A DNA stretch of 64,000 nucleotides, from positions 45,681-109,680 of the forward strand of contig QYAI01000105.1 in assembly GCA_003988855.1 (NCBI GenBank). The letters are read 5' to 3'. A program made the position numbers and the translations under genes. This document shows positions 31,846 to 43,610 of this stretch, one piece after another; position 1 is the first letter of the stretch; each line of letters opens with the position of its first letter. The DNA comes from Arachnopeziza araneosa (Eukaryota > Ascomycota > Leotiomycetes > Helotiales > Arachnopezizaceae). The notes beneath the pieces were generated by a model. It saw only the letters and a list, made by a program, of their open reading frames with translations. It was not told the origin of the DNA and did no database searches.

Positions 31846-33431
31846 TTATTCTCCTCTTCTTTTTGCTGTGCCTCTTTCTTTTTCTCTCATCGTCTTCCAT
31901 CTCATAACATAACAACAGAGTGGGAACAGGGCGGTATTAACAGCACACCAGGCAAACAAGATCCCAAAATTGAGACCAATCTTAGAATGGGTATCAAAGA
32001 GTAACGTTCTGCTTGCGTTGACAACTATTCGAAATTAGCAATCGTTGAAACGGAAGAACAGTGACGAAGAAAATATTTACCATTATGCAACGGCCAAGCA
32101 TAACCCCAGAAAAAAACCTCGGTGCGAGAGTGATACTATAAAACGACGTCGCCACATTTGTAATAACCCAAAAAATAAGCCAGAGCGCCGTATATGGATT
32201 TCCGACGACCATCGCCACATTCTCAGAAGGCATGCCCAACGCAATCATGCCGACATAATTCAACATCCAATAAACCACGAAAGAGCCTTTTGCGTACGCC
32301 GTCGCTGGATTCGCAACCTCGGTATCTGGTCTATTGCCTGTAGAGAACGGAATTTGGAAAGCGAAGGACACGAGAGAGTAGGAGAGAGAGAGGAAGAAGT
32401 ATGCTGTTACGGTCGCGATCCAACGCCACAAGATGAGTTGCCGGAAGTGTAATGGATGATGGCCTTGAGGTTGAATGAATTTCATGTGTATTGGTAAGTA
32501 GAACGAGAAGGAGAAAAAGGAGATGATGATCAGGTAGATCAGACCGATAGTGATAGCTGGTGTTGCGACGGCGGGGAGGAACGGGCGGAGATTAAATGTC
32601 GAGAAACCGATGGTGGGACTGACGGCTTGAGGAGCGGCTTCAAGATTTGTGAGGAGAGATGGTGTAGAAGCAGCGCGGGAGAAGATTTGGCCAGCCCACA
32701 TTTTTCCAAACTTGGCTAATTGAAACTGTAGAACTTGAGGAAGAACATAAGTTCCCACGGTAGTCTCGTCTCTGGCTTCAACATATATGACTTGTGCTGC
32801 ACCCAAAGGATCATAAGAGGCATTACCATTAGTAATCGCAGCTTGGAGGAGGGCAGTAGCATTTGCGTTGATGATAATCGCTGCCCAGGCCATTTCATGA
32901 TATATTGCTTGGCGAACTGCCATGGGATCATTGTTGAACTGAGAAGACGGCAATGAACCCCACCCAAGGGCTCCGGTATCTGCAATAAGCGACTCAGCTG
33001 CTTCTACAATCATCAGACTCACAATGGGTGTGGTATTACTATAAGGAGCGATACCATCAAAGTCAACCACCCATACAACGAGGCCAGATAAGTTTCGTTC
33101 AACGTGGAAGAGGACAGCCCAATAGAGTGATAAAATAGCAAGAATGAATACAGAGAGGATGAGAGCTAATATAGTATTAGTATGGTGGGCACTTGTCCAG
33201 AATAGCTCTTTTCTAAGTAGCACGACGAAGGCTGTACATACTTGTGAAAGCCCATTTCTTAAACACCTCTAACCTCGCGGAGCTCAACTCCTTATGCCAG
33301 AATCCGATTGGTTGTTTGTCATCACTCCGAGTTCCCTTCTCTCCATTTTCGCCGCCATGAGTTGTATATTCCCTACTCTGACGGTTCTGATTTCCATCTA
33401 TGTCCACATTTGTTTCCGAGCTATTCCTCAT
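31846..33431 (-). CDS. DUF3533 / SNG1-like multipass membrane protein
   Basis: Family related to yeast SNG1 (nitrosoguanidine resistance), plasma-membrane proteins of uncertain mechanism. Exon 1 is 33431-33242 and exon 2 starts at 33165; the 76 bp intron (GTATGT..CTAATACTATATTAG) restores 'FKKWAFTTLILSVFILAILSLYWAVLF', the usual first membrane helix. A large extracytoplasmic loop follows, then five or so helices ('TIGLIYLIIISFFSFSFYLP', 'FVVYWMLNYVGMIALGM', 'ALWLIFWVITNVATSF'). The last exon begins at 32024 ('NASRTLLFDTHSKIGLNFG') and stops at 31846. The natural donor at 32080 (phase 0) does not fit its acceptor phase; a donor a few codons upstream (GTTGCA) or a frameshift is needed. Regulation and substrate cannot be read from the sequence. 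Confidence 0.8.
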
Positions 33432-34254
33432 TATAGTTTGAGATTACAAATCGTTGAAGCGCTAGTAACGAGAAAACAGGTATACAAAATTATAATTAAT
33501 ATTTCATGAAAGCAAAAGGTTATATCGTTTATGGACAAGTGAGAGGCTCTAAGATGTATCAAGTCGATTATCGCTGATCGTGCTATATCCGAAGGTAATG
33601 ATGTCAACATTTCATGACTACGACCAACAAATATGCGCACCGGATATCCGACTGTAAATACCGAAATAATTGAAGAATGAATAAACTCAAATGAAAGAGA
33701 AAGTAGCTTTACGCCATTCTCTTTTCTCTTTTCTCGTCCAGAGAATTTCAAACCTTCCCTGTATGATTGAACGCAGATTCTTATCATTGGATAGCCGAAA
33801 TCTAATCTTAGACTTAAAATCAACGAGATTTTAAAGATCACAACTACTTGACAATTCGTCATAGTCATTCACGTTGCCAATTAGGCTTAGTTGTATATTC
33901 GCTTTTATTTCTCTACCGGATATAACTCGTCTTGTCAGATACTAAGATGCCCATTCTCCATCTAATCAGATAGCATAGCGCCAACTCGGATCAACTGACC
34001 TCCACGAAATAGCCCTAAAATATGTTATTCTGCTCAAGCCTAGGCCCTCATTCTTTTTCATTGTAAGCCCAGTCCCAACTCGACCGACATGCATGAAATC
34101 GCTAGTACGCAGGAAACACTGCAATGCTGATGCCAGAGAAGTATAATGGCACTGTAATCAAGACCATAACCCTTTCCTATGCTTTCGATCTTCAAATAGG
34201 TTAAAGAAAAGAAACTTATGTGGTAGATGTATAATGACACTCTGTATCGTTCAA
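33432..34254. other. Intergenic, AT-rich, no gene seen
   Basis: This 823 bp stretch contains the DUF3533 promoter and the PAT1 3' UTR. A minus-strand open frame across 33431-33868 shows no recognisable features. No repeats or RNAs were identified. Confidence 0.45.
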
Positions 34255-36797
34255 TCACGCCAATAATTCAACATCCAATCCAATCGAACGCATGAATAGA
34301 TTTACGTCAGCTAGCCGTGGGGCGGCTAGTGCAGGTGGGAGAGTTTTGGCAAATGTGACACTGTCCATCACACGGTCTTTGACAGCTAAGACGAGGCGCT
34401 GCTGTTGCTCGGGGCTAGCACCAATACCAATAGCAGCAAGGAACTGCCAAACATAGACATCCTCGCCAGATCCAACTGAACCGGGGAAAACGTGAGGGAG
34501 AGTTGCCTCGATGGTATCAAAGAACCCATTGTAGGTCATAACCCTAAAAAGTCAGCGATAACACGAAGTGGATCACATCTTCTTACCATTGCTCCCACTC
34601 CTGTTCGCTAACGCCCCCGGCTTGTTTCATAAGTTCGGCACGACTTAAGATCAAAGTTAGCATGCCGACGCCTACTCTTGTCCGAGCAATCATATCAACG
34701 TTGATGCTTAGTATGAGACCTAGAAGGCCCATGACAATATCCAATCCTGTATCATTCAGATGAGCAAATAGCGAGGGCATCACGGCATTAAGGAACATCT
34801 CGATATCTTCACGCATGGTAGCACTAAGTGCCCAATCGGCCGTCGAAACCACCGCCTGTCGAACAACTTCAAGCTGATCAAGATGTACAACAATCATTGT
34901 CATTATTGTAGTACGTTGCTCGTCCGAAATGTGCCTAAAGACTCGAGGAATGGCTTTCTTTCCTTTGTTGAAAGATAGGATGGCAATGAATGGGTGAGTG
35001 GCCGTTGCACCAATAGGCTCATGTACTTTAAGTTGATGCCAAAGTAATTGGTTGAGATTTTGTGCCTTGTCACGCCACTGGACATGCAGTTGAACCAGTT
35101 GAGGATCAACATCTTCGTCGTTGATCGGGGGAGGTTGGTGGCGATCGTGATCTTCCATCTCCATTAAAGTATTGTATACGTTCTCGATATCCTTTAAGAC
35201 CGTCTTTCTATCGCTGCCGCTGATGCTCGCTTGTTGAGCTTTGCGATCTCGAGCGGAACTTCCTGGTCTATGGCCACCCCCTGTCTCGGGACGCTTGATA
35301 TTGAGAAGAGGCTTGGGGGTCTTCGCATTACTGAAAGATATCTTGCCTAAACTGCCTTCAATGACCAACTGCTTGTTCTTTGGCTTATTCTTTGCCGCCT
35401 CAACAGCACGCTGTACTTGTTGCTCCATTCGTTGCATGTGATTGTCGCCGCCTCTCGCTTGTCGTCTCATGTTTCCATGTCTACCGCCGGTTTGGAATAG
35501 ATAGGTTTGAGCGAAGTTGTTTAAAGGCTGACCAGGATGTTGTCGCGGGCCACCACGGATTTGATTATGTACTTGGTAGTAAAAGTCCTCAGAGAGGCCA
35601 GAGTCTGTTCCATGCTCATTCGGGTTGCCAGTTGCTGTAACAAGTTGTTGCAATTGTATCCGAGTAATAAAATTCTTATCCTGTGGCGTCATGAGACCAT
35701 TGTCTTTTGACAGTAAGAAAATCTTGTGGTTTCGTTTTGCTCGCTTAGCATCCTCCATAAGAAATGCTGCTCGCTCGTCTTCAGAAAGTCCAGCAAGTTG
35801 CTGTGGATGGGTAATGATATGACGAGAGCCAGATGCGCGATGGTGATGAGCTGGATGTTGTACAGCTGGAGCATGTCTTTGTTGTTCAGACGAATATCTA
35901 TTAGGATTTTGCAAGATCTGGGTAGGCTGAGATGGAATATTAGCTTGGGCTTGTTGACTGGCCTGTTGAGGTCGTTGCAAGATATGGGTTGGTTGAATAG
36001 GAGGTGTGGGACGTGGCTCTTCTCGAGGTTGAGTTGCTTTTTGCTGGGTTTGCTGAGGGTAAAGCTGATACTGCTGGGGCGGCTGTTGCACGTATTGCTG
36101 GGTCTGGACGGGTAGTTCTTGTGCCATAGGCTGTGGCGTTGGCTTTTTTGCCTGTGCTCTCATTGCAGCTTCGACTTCCTCGAGGCTCATCATCTTTCGT
36201 CCGCCTGGTGCCAGACCAGGAGTGGATGGTGACTCGACAGCTGGAGCAGACACAGGTACCGAGCGCTTTGGTGCAACACCCCAAAGGTTTGCATCAACTT
36301 GCATCTCAGGAACATACTCTGGCTCCTTGTATCGCTCATATCCAGTCCTAGCCGGCTTTGAGAGAGGTTGTGAGAAGGCCGATGTAGTAGGCGTGACTCG
36401 AGTTGGTGGTTGGCGAGAAAACCGAGCTTGTTCTTCATTGATGGCATCTGCAACCTGTGCTGTTCGGCCAAAGAAGTCGAAATCTTTGCCAACAGGCTGC
36501 TTGGGCGCATTTGAGCTGTTGCCACCTCCAAATGTATCATCATTCAATGCATCGTCCGTCTCGTCCAATTGATCACCTAACCCATCATACGTATCCTCGA
36601 AGTCGAGTCTGAATGGAGATTGTGTTAGTGGGGCAAGCCAAAGGCATGAACACGGCGTTATAAACTCACGCATCATCATCGTCATTGCCATGTCTTGACA
36701 ATCCCGCAAATGGATCTGCGGCTTGCGAGAAACCAGGAGCAGTGGGATTGTGACCACGATCGCGGGGAAGTGTTGTGTCAAAGCCAAAGAATGACAT
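34255..36797 (-). CDS. PAT1: mRNA decapping activator PAT1
   Basis: Pat1 bridges deadenylated mRNA, the Lsm1-7 ring, Dhh1 and Dcp1/2 in P-bodies. Exons 36797-36670, 36608-34587 and 34543-34255 (introns of 61 and 43 bp, phases agree) give 812 aa (yeast Pat1 is 796). The N-terminus 'MSFFGFDTTLP' is the characteristic start and rules out the in-frame upstream ATG at 36917. After an acidic region ('LDFEDTYDGLGDQLDETDDA') comes a long Pro/Gln-rich stretch, in which poly-Gln/Pro runs lie around residues 190-300. The structured part follows ('MTPQDKNFITRIQLQQLVTA', 'GKISFSNAKTPKPLLNI') and the helical C-terminal domain spans the last ~300 residues. Divergent from the GT15 gene. Confidence 0.95.
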
Positions 36798-37551
36798 GTT
36801 GGCAACGGCTAGTGTTTGAATCTGTATCTCAGGGTTCCTCAGCGAGACATAGGGTCTGCAGTATCTCGGTGCAAAGTCAATTCGGTGGTCTAACTTGTTC
36901 TGAAGCTGGTGGAACAAAGCCTGCGAGTAAGATGGATAGGTGAGAGTGTAGAAGATTGGACATCGGCAATTTGCGTCGTCTTTAGGATAATTTGGAATGA
37001 AAGCTTGCGCCGATCTTTCAGTAGTCTGTCCTCGAAGTGAAGATGTGAACAGGCACTGCCAAAGGTCAGTGGAAAGAAATAGAAGAGGTTGTCGTTGCGA
37101 AAGAAAAGTAGTATGGCCTCTAGTGGGGGAATATCAACAGCTTCATGAGGTTCCACGCGACGAGCTAGCACTAGCGTCAATACGGAGGACGGCAGTTTAG
37201 ACCACCGTATTCTAACTAAGCTTTTGGTCAACACGGCACAGCACAGCACTCCCTGCAAATAATACGAGATCTAGACAACCTAACCACAATTTTGTGAGGG
37301 AACAGCCCGATCTCCGACTCCTTTTCAGCTTGCGCGTCGTGACAGGAGACCTCCACCCCTTTCGTCACATTCCTGTTCTCGACCTCTTTATTCTTTCGAC
37401 ACCAGCAGAGTGTCCTTCTTCTGACTCTCCTTGAGAACCTCTTTGGGTTTCATAGATCTGCTCAAGATCAATTCTTGGTTACTGGGTTCCTCTTGGGTAC
37501 TGATATTGTTCGAGCAACATCGTCACATCTAAAGGGTTAACTCTACCCACA
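36798..37551. promoter_or_regulatory. Divergent promoter region PAT1 / GT15
   Basis: This 754 bp interval separates the PAT1 start (minus) from the mannosyltransferase start (plus). The right part (37280-37500) is pyrimidine-rich, typical of fungal core promoters and 5' UTRs. Minus-strand open frames here, for example 36890-37258, overlap the probable PAT1 5' UTR and lack features. Confidence 0.45.
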
Positions 37552-38869
37552 ATGGCATCTGGAACCGCAAGATATCTGAGATATATTCTCTTTGCCTTCT
37601 TTGTATGTGGCATTCCAGCACCTACCAATACCAAAGACTGCGCTGACACATGAATAGGGGCTAGCAGTAATATACTTCATCTCTTCCTCCTCCACAACAC
37701 AATCAATACCGCTCACGGGTGATGAGAAATCATGGCCCTCAACACCAAAGAAGGCGGGCAGCTCAGATGCTGTATCACCAGCACCTTCGTCTGTTGGGTC
37801 GACACCGAATACCCCAGCTGGCCTTCCTCCTGCGACGGCTGACGGCCCGAGAATGAATGCGACGTTTGTCACACTGGCCAGAAACTCCGACCTGTGGGAA
37901 ATTGCTCGATCCATTCGACAAGTCGAAGATCGATTCAACCGCAAATTCCACTATGACTGGGTGTTCCTCAATGATAAACCCTTTGACGCCACTTTCAAAA
38001 AAGTTACTACCTCGCTGGTCTCTGGTACGACTCATTATGGTGAAATTGATAAAGAGCATTGGTCTTTCCCAGATCATATCGACCAAGACAAAGCCCGTAA
38101 AGTGCGAGAGGACATGCAACAGCGCAAGATTATCTATGGAGACTCCATCAGCTATCGTCACATGTGCCGATTCGAGTCGGGCTTCTTCTTCCGTCAGCCT
38201 TTGATGAACAATTACGAATGGTATTGGCGAGTTGAGCCAAGCATTGAGCTTTTCTGCGATATCGATTATGATGTTTTCAAATTTATGTCCGACAACAAGA
38301 AGAAATACAGCTTCGTGCTCAGTTTGTACGAATACGTTGAGACAATCCCCACCCTCTGGGACAGCACAAAGAAATTCATGAAAGCCCATCCCGAACACAT
38401 TGCCGAAGACAACTCGATGGGTTTCTTGAGCGATGACGGTGGAGAAACATATAACCACTGCCATATGTGGTCCAATTTTGAAGTTGGCAATCTCAATTGG
38501 CTCCGATCGAAGGCATACCTTGACTTTTTCGAGTCGTTAGATCAGGATGGAGGATTTTTCTACGAACGTTGGGGCGATGCTCCTGTCCACTCAATTGCTG
38601 CTGGTCTTCTCCTCAAAAAGGATGAAATCCATTTTTTCAACGACATTGCTTACTACCACGTACCCTTCACGCACTGCCCGACTGGAGAGAAGACTAGATT
38701 AGATTTGAAGTGTCACTGCAATCCAAAGGATAACTTTGATTGGAAGGGATATTCTTGTAAGTTCCTTGCTTCTCGTCACATGCTTATTCTAACATTACCA
38801 GGCACATCACGATTCTTCGACATTAATGGCTTGGAAAAGCCAGAAGGATATGAAAACCAACAAGATTAA
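37552..38869 (+). CDS. GT15 alpha-1,2-mannosyltransferase (KRE2/MNT1 family)
   Basis: Golgi type II membrane enzyme that transfers mannose from GDP-mannose onto O- and N-linked glycans. Exons 37552-37602, 37658-38756 and 38802-38869 (introns of 55 and 45 bp) give 405 aa. Splicing of exon 1 creates a short cytoplasmic start and one signal anchor ('RYLRYILFAFFGLAVIYFISS'). A Ser/Pro-rich stem follows, then the catalytic domain: 'ATFVTLARNSDLWEIARSIR', 'YDWVFLNDKPF', 'YRHMCRFESGFFF', 'YWRVEPSIELFCDIDYD', 'FEVGNLNWLRS' and 'GGFFYERWGDAPVHSIA'. The C-terminus, 'SRFFDINGLEKP', is restored only if the last intron is removed. Several Kre2 paralogues exist in fungi, so I give no symbol. Confidence 0.95.
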
Positions 38870-39744
38870 ACAGCATGATCATATGCATTTTAAAAAGGAT
38901 TAGCATCTTCTTCTGAGGCTTGAGGGTTAAATAATGGGCATGGTACGGCCGGTGGCGTTGGTGTGGTGCGTTTTTCTCTCAGTCAAATAAAGACTGATGT
39001 ATATATATTTCGAAGACCATGAAAAATGGAGGGCATGGCTGATTGGCGTGTGGTTTTACTTGAAACGAAACTGTCACATTGTGCAAGAATTCTCGATGAA
39101 TATGGCGCGACTTTGACTTTCACAGCAATCAAAATCCAAGGCGTTTTGAAACATCGAAAGATTTATCCACGTATACGCAAACAACTTGTCCTGAATTTTT
39201 TGCGCGTGGACCTAGATTCCAACATTATTGCTGTACTTATTGTCTATTTGATTGTATCTTTACATTGTAAGCTATCATTTATCTGTCTAGCAGAAAATAT
39301 CTCCATAAATTCCGGACTACTATGCTTAAATCACAGGAGACCAACTACAATGTATTTTGTTCGGATCATCTAACCATCTTATCCTCATATCAAACACTGC
39401 CTTTTACTAGCGAGCTTACCTGGCTCTATGTAAACCCTGGTGTTTTTGGCTTGTGATAGCACAACCTGTGAAACGGGTATAACTTGTTCCACGACCGTCT
39501 ATGTACGAAAAATATATCCCGGAGTAAACTCTGGGGCTCGATAACAAGGATAAGTTATTACTGTATTACTTAAATCTGCGGGATGATTGCTCTTTCAGGA
39601 TACCTCCGTACCTTTCCCTGGAAAACATGCCGAGGTGCTTCTTGCCCTTGCCCCTCGTCGGCCGATGCTCAAAACGGATAGCTCTTGGCATTATCTTCGG
39701 TTGATCTTTGGATCTATACTTGTTTATAGATCTTGTTTATATTA
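38870..39744. other. Intergenic between GT15 and thiolase-like gene
   Basis: This 875 bp stretch holds the GT15 3' UTR and the thiolase-like gene's promoter. The open frame 39026-39373 on the plus strand has no recognisable motif and its composition resembles non-coding DNA. Nothing else was seen. Confidence 0.45.
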
Positions 39745-41602
39745 ATGCCATATGATTTCAACATGCCTTCCAGAAAATGGACTCCGATCGTGGTCGGGGT
39801 AGGGGATATCAAGAACCCCTCACTCAAAGTCGAAGATGCTATTGAGCCATTGGTTCTCATGTACCAAGCCACGCGAGAAGCTCTCGAAGACACAGGACTT
39901 TCGCCATCGATAAGTAGCGAGCTTCAATCAAAGATTGATCATCTCGGTGTCGTCAATACATGGACTTGGTTATATGCCGATCTTCCCAGCCAACTATCCG
40001 AGAAACTAGGAGCCGATCCGAAGTACAAGTTTTTAAGCCATCATGGTGGTGATTCGCCCGCTAAGTTGTTTGATGATGCGGCGAGGAGGATAGCGTGTGG
40101 AGAGAGTAGAGTTGCGCTGGTAACTGGTGGGGAGGCTCTGGCTTCGCGTAAGTTTTTAAAGGATGCTTGGTATGATGATAGAGTTGCTCAGGGAAATTGA
40201 GTCAGAGCATGTGCTGCCGCCGGAAAACTACCTCCTCCAGGCTGGACTCAAGCCGATAAAACTGGAAAAGCTGTGTCTGTATCAGATGTCAGCAGGTTTG
40301 GAGACAGTACGTCCTCCTCGAAATCCACTTGTAAATCAATGCTGAATCGAAGAAAGACTTGGGAACACGGCATTCGATCGGTTTACCCATTCATGTGTAC
40401 CCGCTATATGAGAATGGGTTCCGGGCTCACCGAGAGCAAGACTTGGCTGCTAATAATCAAGAATCTGCGGAATTATATGCTGATTTTGCAAAAATAGCAG
40501 AGCGTAATCATCTGGCTTGGAATTATGGTCAGCCAGTAGCAACTAAGGATGAAATTGGGAATGTATCAGAGAAGAATCGTATGATATGCTCGCCGTGTAA
40601 GTCGTCCAAAGGTTCGAAGTTGACTTGCTCAATTGAAATAGATCCGCTTCTGATGAATGCATTCAACACCGTTAACCTAGCTGCCAGTTGTATCTTGACT
40701 TCAACCGAGTATGCGAAAGAACTTGGGATCCCAGAAGAGAAGTGGATTTTTCCTCTTGGTGGAGCAGGCACGAGCGATAGTCAGAATTGTATGTACTACT
40801 TATTTTAACTTGTATTATAATCTAACGAGTCGCAGTCTGGACCCGACCAAATTTCTACTCCAGTCCAGCTATATCGAGATCGCTTGATGAAGGGTTGAGA
40901 ATATCTGGCCGTCAAATAGATGAGATTGATCTCTTTGATTTTTATTCGTATGCTTCTCCCTTCCCATTTGCCAGAACCTGCACTCATTCCTCAGCTGCTT
41001 TCCCATTGTTCCCAAACTAGCATGTCAACATCTCGGACTACCAATGACCAAGCAACCTAAACCGATAACCATCCTCGGCGGTCTTACATCTTTCGGAGGA
41101 GCAGGAAATAACTACTCTATGCATGCGCTCACAGCCATGGTGCGAGAACTTAGGAAGAGAACTGGCGAAACTGGCTTGGTACTTGCAAATGGCGGAACTC
41201 TAACTTACCAATATGTCGTCATTCTCTCCTCTAAACGCAGAACTTCTCCTTATCCAGACCACAATCCTTTAGCAGAAAAGCTCGTTGAATCAGGCCCAGA
41301 AATAGAAGAGAAAGCTGAGGGGGAAGCGATTATTGAGGTGAGAAGACCATTGAATACTCAAGGAGCAGCTACTAACGTTGCAGACTTACACCGTGGAATT
41401 CAATCGTGATGGTACACCGCTGAGAGGATATTTGGTAGGGAGATTGATGAATGGACATCGGTTTCTTGCGAACCATGCTGATCAACAGACATTAAATCAG
41501 CTTTCGAGTAAGGAGAAAGAACAAGTTGGGAGAAAGGGATGGGTTAGAAATGGGAAGGATGAAAGGAATCTGTTTAGCTATGAGAGGGTTGGAAAGCTTT
41601 AG
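39745..41602 (+). CDS. Thiolase-like protein with C-terminal add-on domain (TLP1 type)
   Basis: Member of the thiolase superfamily often annotated as acetyl-CoA acetyltransferase. Seven exons (39745-40147, 40208-40306, 40357-40596, 40642-40788, 40836-40947, 40995-41337, 41384-41602), all in phase, give 520 aa; the start could equally be ATG 39763 (514 aa). Thiolase signatures: 'PIVVGVGDI' at the start, 'GLPIHVYPLYENGFRAH', 'DLFDFYSCFPIVPKLACQHLG' and 'TSFGGAGNNYSMHALTAM'. The last exon is a separate ~75-residue domain ('TYTVEFNRDGTPLRGYLVGRL') like that of bacterial thiolase-like protein 1. Where the nucleophilic Cys is expected the sequence reads 'HHGGDSPAKLF', with no Cys nearby. The intron-1 acceptor (40207) is the least certain. 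A catalytic role is therefore doubtful; acyl-CoA binding is possible. Confidence 0.82.
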
Positions 41603-42520
41603 GCTTTTGTATATAGAGAATTTAAGGTAGGATTAAATAATTTACATGTGCTCAGCAAGTCATTCTAGCACTTTCGTCTGGACCACCGATCCGACGGAAT
41701 ACTTGACGAGATAGAATATCAAATCATACAATTATGTTATGGTTTCGGTGATCCCCAAAATCCCTAGATAAACGACCCGACTGAGACTATGTTTCGAACA
41801 CAATAGCTGAAGATAAGTACTTGACTGCAATCCTCCACGCTGCCACCAACCTGATATCTGTCACTGACATCCAAAGCTAGTAGGTAGCTAGACCTCGATA
41901 GTCGGACCCAACCGACGACCAGCGCCAACATCAATAAAGCCGCCAGACCCGACCAGAAACTCGCTAGGGGAGAGACACCACCATAGCTCCATCCCACTGC
42001 GACGGTCCAAGTCAAATGCCACCAGGTGTCCGATAGGTCCCGCCCGAAGTGCAGAAGAGACGGCGCGCCTGTGTACGGACGTATGCTCGCATCAGCAGCA
42101 GCAGCAGCAGCGACGGAAAAGCCTCGAAACTCTAATTCTCCTTTTGCGTCTCGCTCGGCATCCTTCGAGATGCCACAGGACGAAGCTTGGATCTGAAGGT
42201 CGCATTTGGAGAGATGCAGCACAGATCCTCCCCCTTTTCCGCTGGCGAGAGGATCGATGCTGCACTTTCGGCTTCCTTTTTCTTGCTTCCCTCTCAACGC
42301 GGTCTCGCAGCGGATCGCGACCGGTGTGCCCCTTTCAAGCTGTCGAGAAAATTCTGGAAGAATAATAAACTTGTTCCATCCACGGCTAGCCGGGCCCGTC
42401 CTCAGATCTTCTCCCGACCGAGCACAGCAGAGACACCGCGCACCGACCTCGTTCCCTCCCGCGACCGCGTGGGAAGCAGCCCCCGCCGATCGCTTCCGCC
42501 CCGCCGATCTTCCCACTACT

Positions 42521-42554
42521 GCCCACTGCCCACTGCCCACTGCCCACTGCCCAC
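42521..42554. repeat. 7 bp tandem repeat (gcccact)n
   Basis: About five copies of gcccact in a row, the last ending in 'gcccacgg'. It lies 130 bp left of the GAAA microsatellite, in the GC-rich segment. Confidence 0.85.
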
Positions 42555-42686
42555 GGCCCGGCTCCCTCTATCCCACCTTTCCCAAACCGTCTCGTCTCGT
42601 CTCTGTCGCACTGCATCACAGCCATGCCGCTCCCAAGATTTCCCATTGCTGGTAACCCCCGGGATCCCACCAAACTGTAGAATAAG

Positions 42687-42688
42687 GA

Positions 42689-42764
<76 letters not shown>

Positions 42765-42767
42765 AAA
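42687..42767. repeat. (GAAA)n microsatellite, about 20 units
   Basis: An almost perfect purine-only GAAA array of roughly 80 bp, ending in a short run of A. On the plus strand it would read as Lys/Glu/Arg repeats and on the minus strand as Ser/Phe/Leu repeats, which explains the artificial open frames across it. Confidence 0.95.
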
Positions 42768-43610
42768 AAAAAGCCCGAGAGAAAAAAGTCTCGCCACCAA
42801 CCCAGAAATGCTCAGTCCCCTCCGCCCGAGGAGAGGAAAATCCTCCTACCAGAAAAGATGCACTGCTAAAGAAGATTTCTGCTGGTCAATCACCCATCTG
42901 TTCGTTGATGCCTGCACAAAATCCCAGCCGGGAGAACATTGTTAGAAAAATCCACGAGATCGGCCCTGCGTGTGAAAGGTGACGGCTGGATTGGATACCA
43001 CATGAGATGGATCAGCGCCGTCGTCGCGTGTCCTAGCGATGTGCCATGGATGGAAGGTGTTGTTCTGTAATTGAAGAACTAGGCTTTGGGGAAATTGCCG
43101 TGTATGTCGAGATGGCGGTTCGTGTAGTGCTGTGCTGTGGTTTTTCAGTGATCGCTGCAGTTGAATTGGGTGAAGAGGAATGGGAAAATGATAGCGACGC
43201 TTCCAACCCAACGGCAATTTAGCGCTCTATTGTCTTGAACATAGGGGAGAAAGCATGAAAGGAATAGGAGAAGATTGGGGCGAGATGCGATTCTTCATTT
43301 CTTCGTCTCTCTTTTGAGAGCTTTTTCCTCATTCGTAACTCGTGTCAACAGCTCCCCCATTGCCTTGCTTCTATGTAGCTCACTCAATCCTCCCGTCAAA
43401 TGCCAACCGTCTTGACTCAATTCTTCTCCTCTGGGTCCACCACTCCCATTTCGACCACAAACCGACTAAAATAAATCAAGAATTGAATGGTAGAGGTATC
43501 ACACAATGCCACAAAAACTCGCTCTCCGGTATCTAGTCTCGTCGTCCGTAAAATGCTTCAAATATGCTTGAAATTCAATGTTACTTTTTCTTCTCCCATC
43601 TGATTCCATC

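Larger units (their letters stand above)
41603..43610. other. 2 kb gene-poor, GC-rich region with microsatellites
   Basis: No supported gene lies between the thiolase-like stop and the stop of the CxxC-repeat gene. The centre (42050-42660) is distinctly GC-rich compared with its neighbours and carries simple repeats: CAG runs (42093-42111), a 7 bp tandem array (42521-42554) and a long GAAA tract (42687-42767). Open frames here are long because of low stop density and repeats, not because of recognisable proteins. It could include an unannotated 5' UTR or a non-coding transcript. Confidence 0.5.

Noticed and set aside
41764..42945. Overlapping open frames on both strands in the GC-rich island
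   Set aside because: Caused by low stop density and the GAAA and gcccact repeats; several run through the microsatellite and show no domain.
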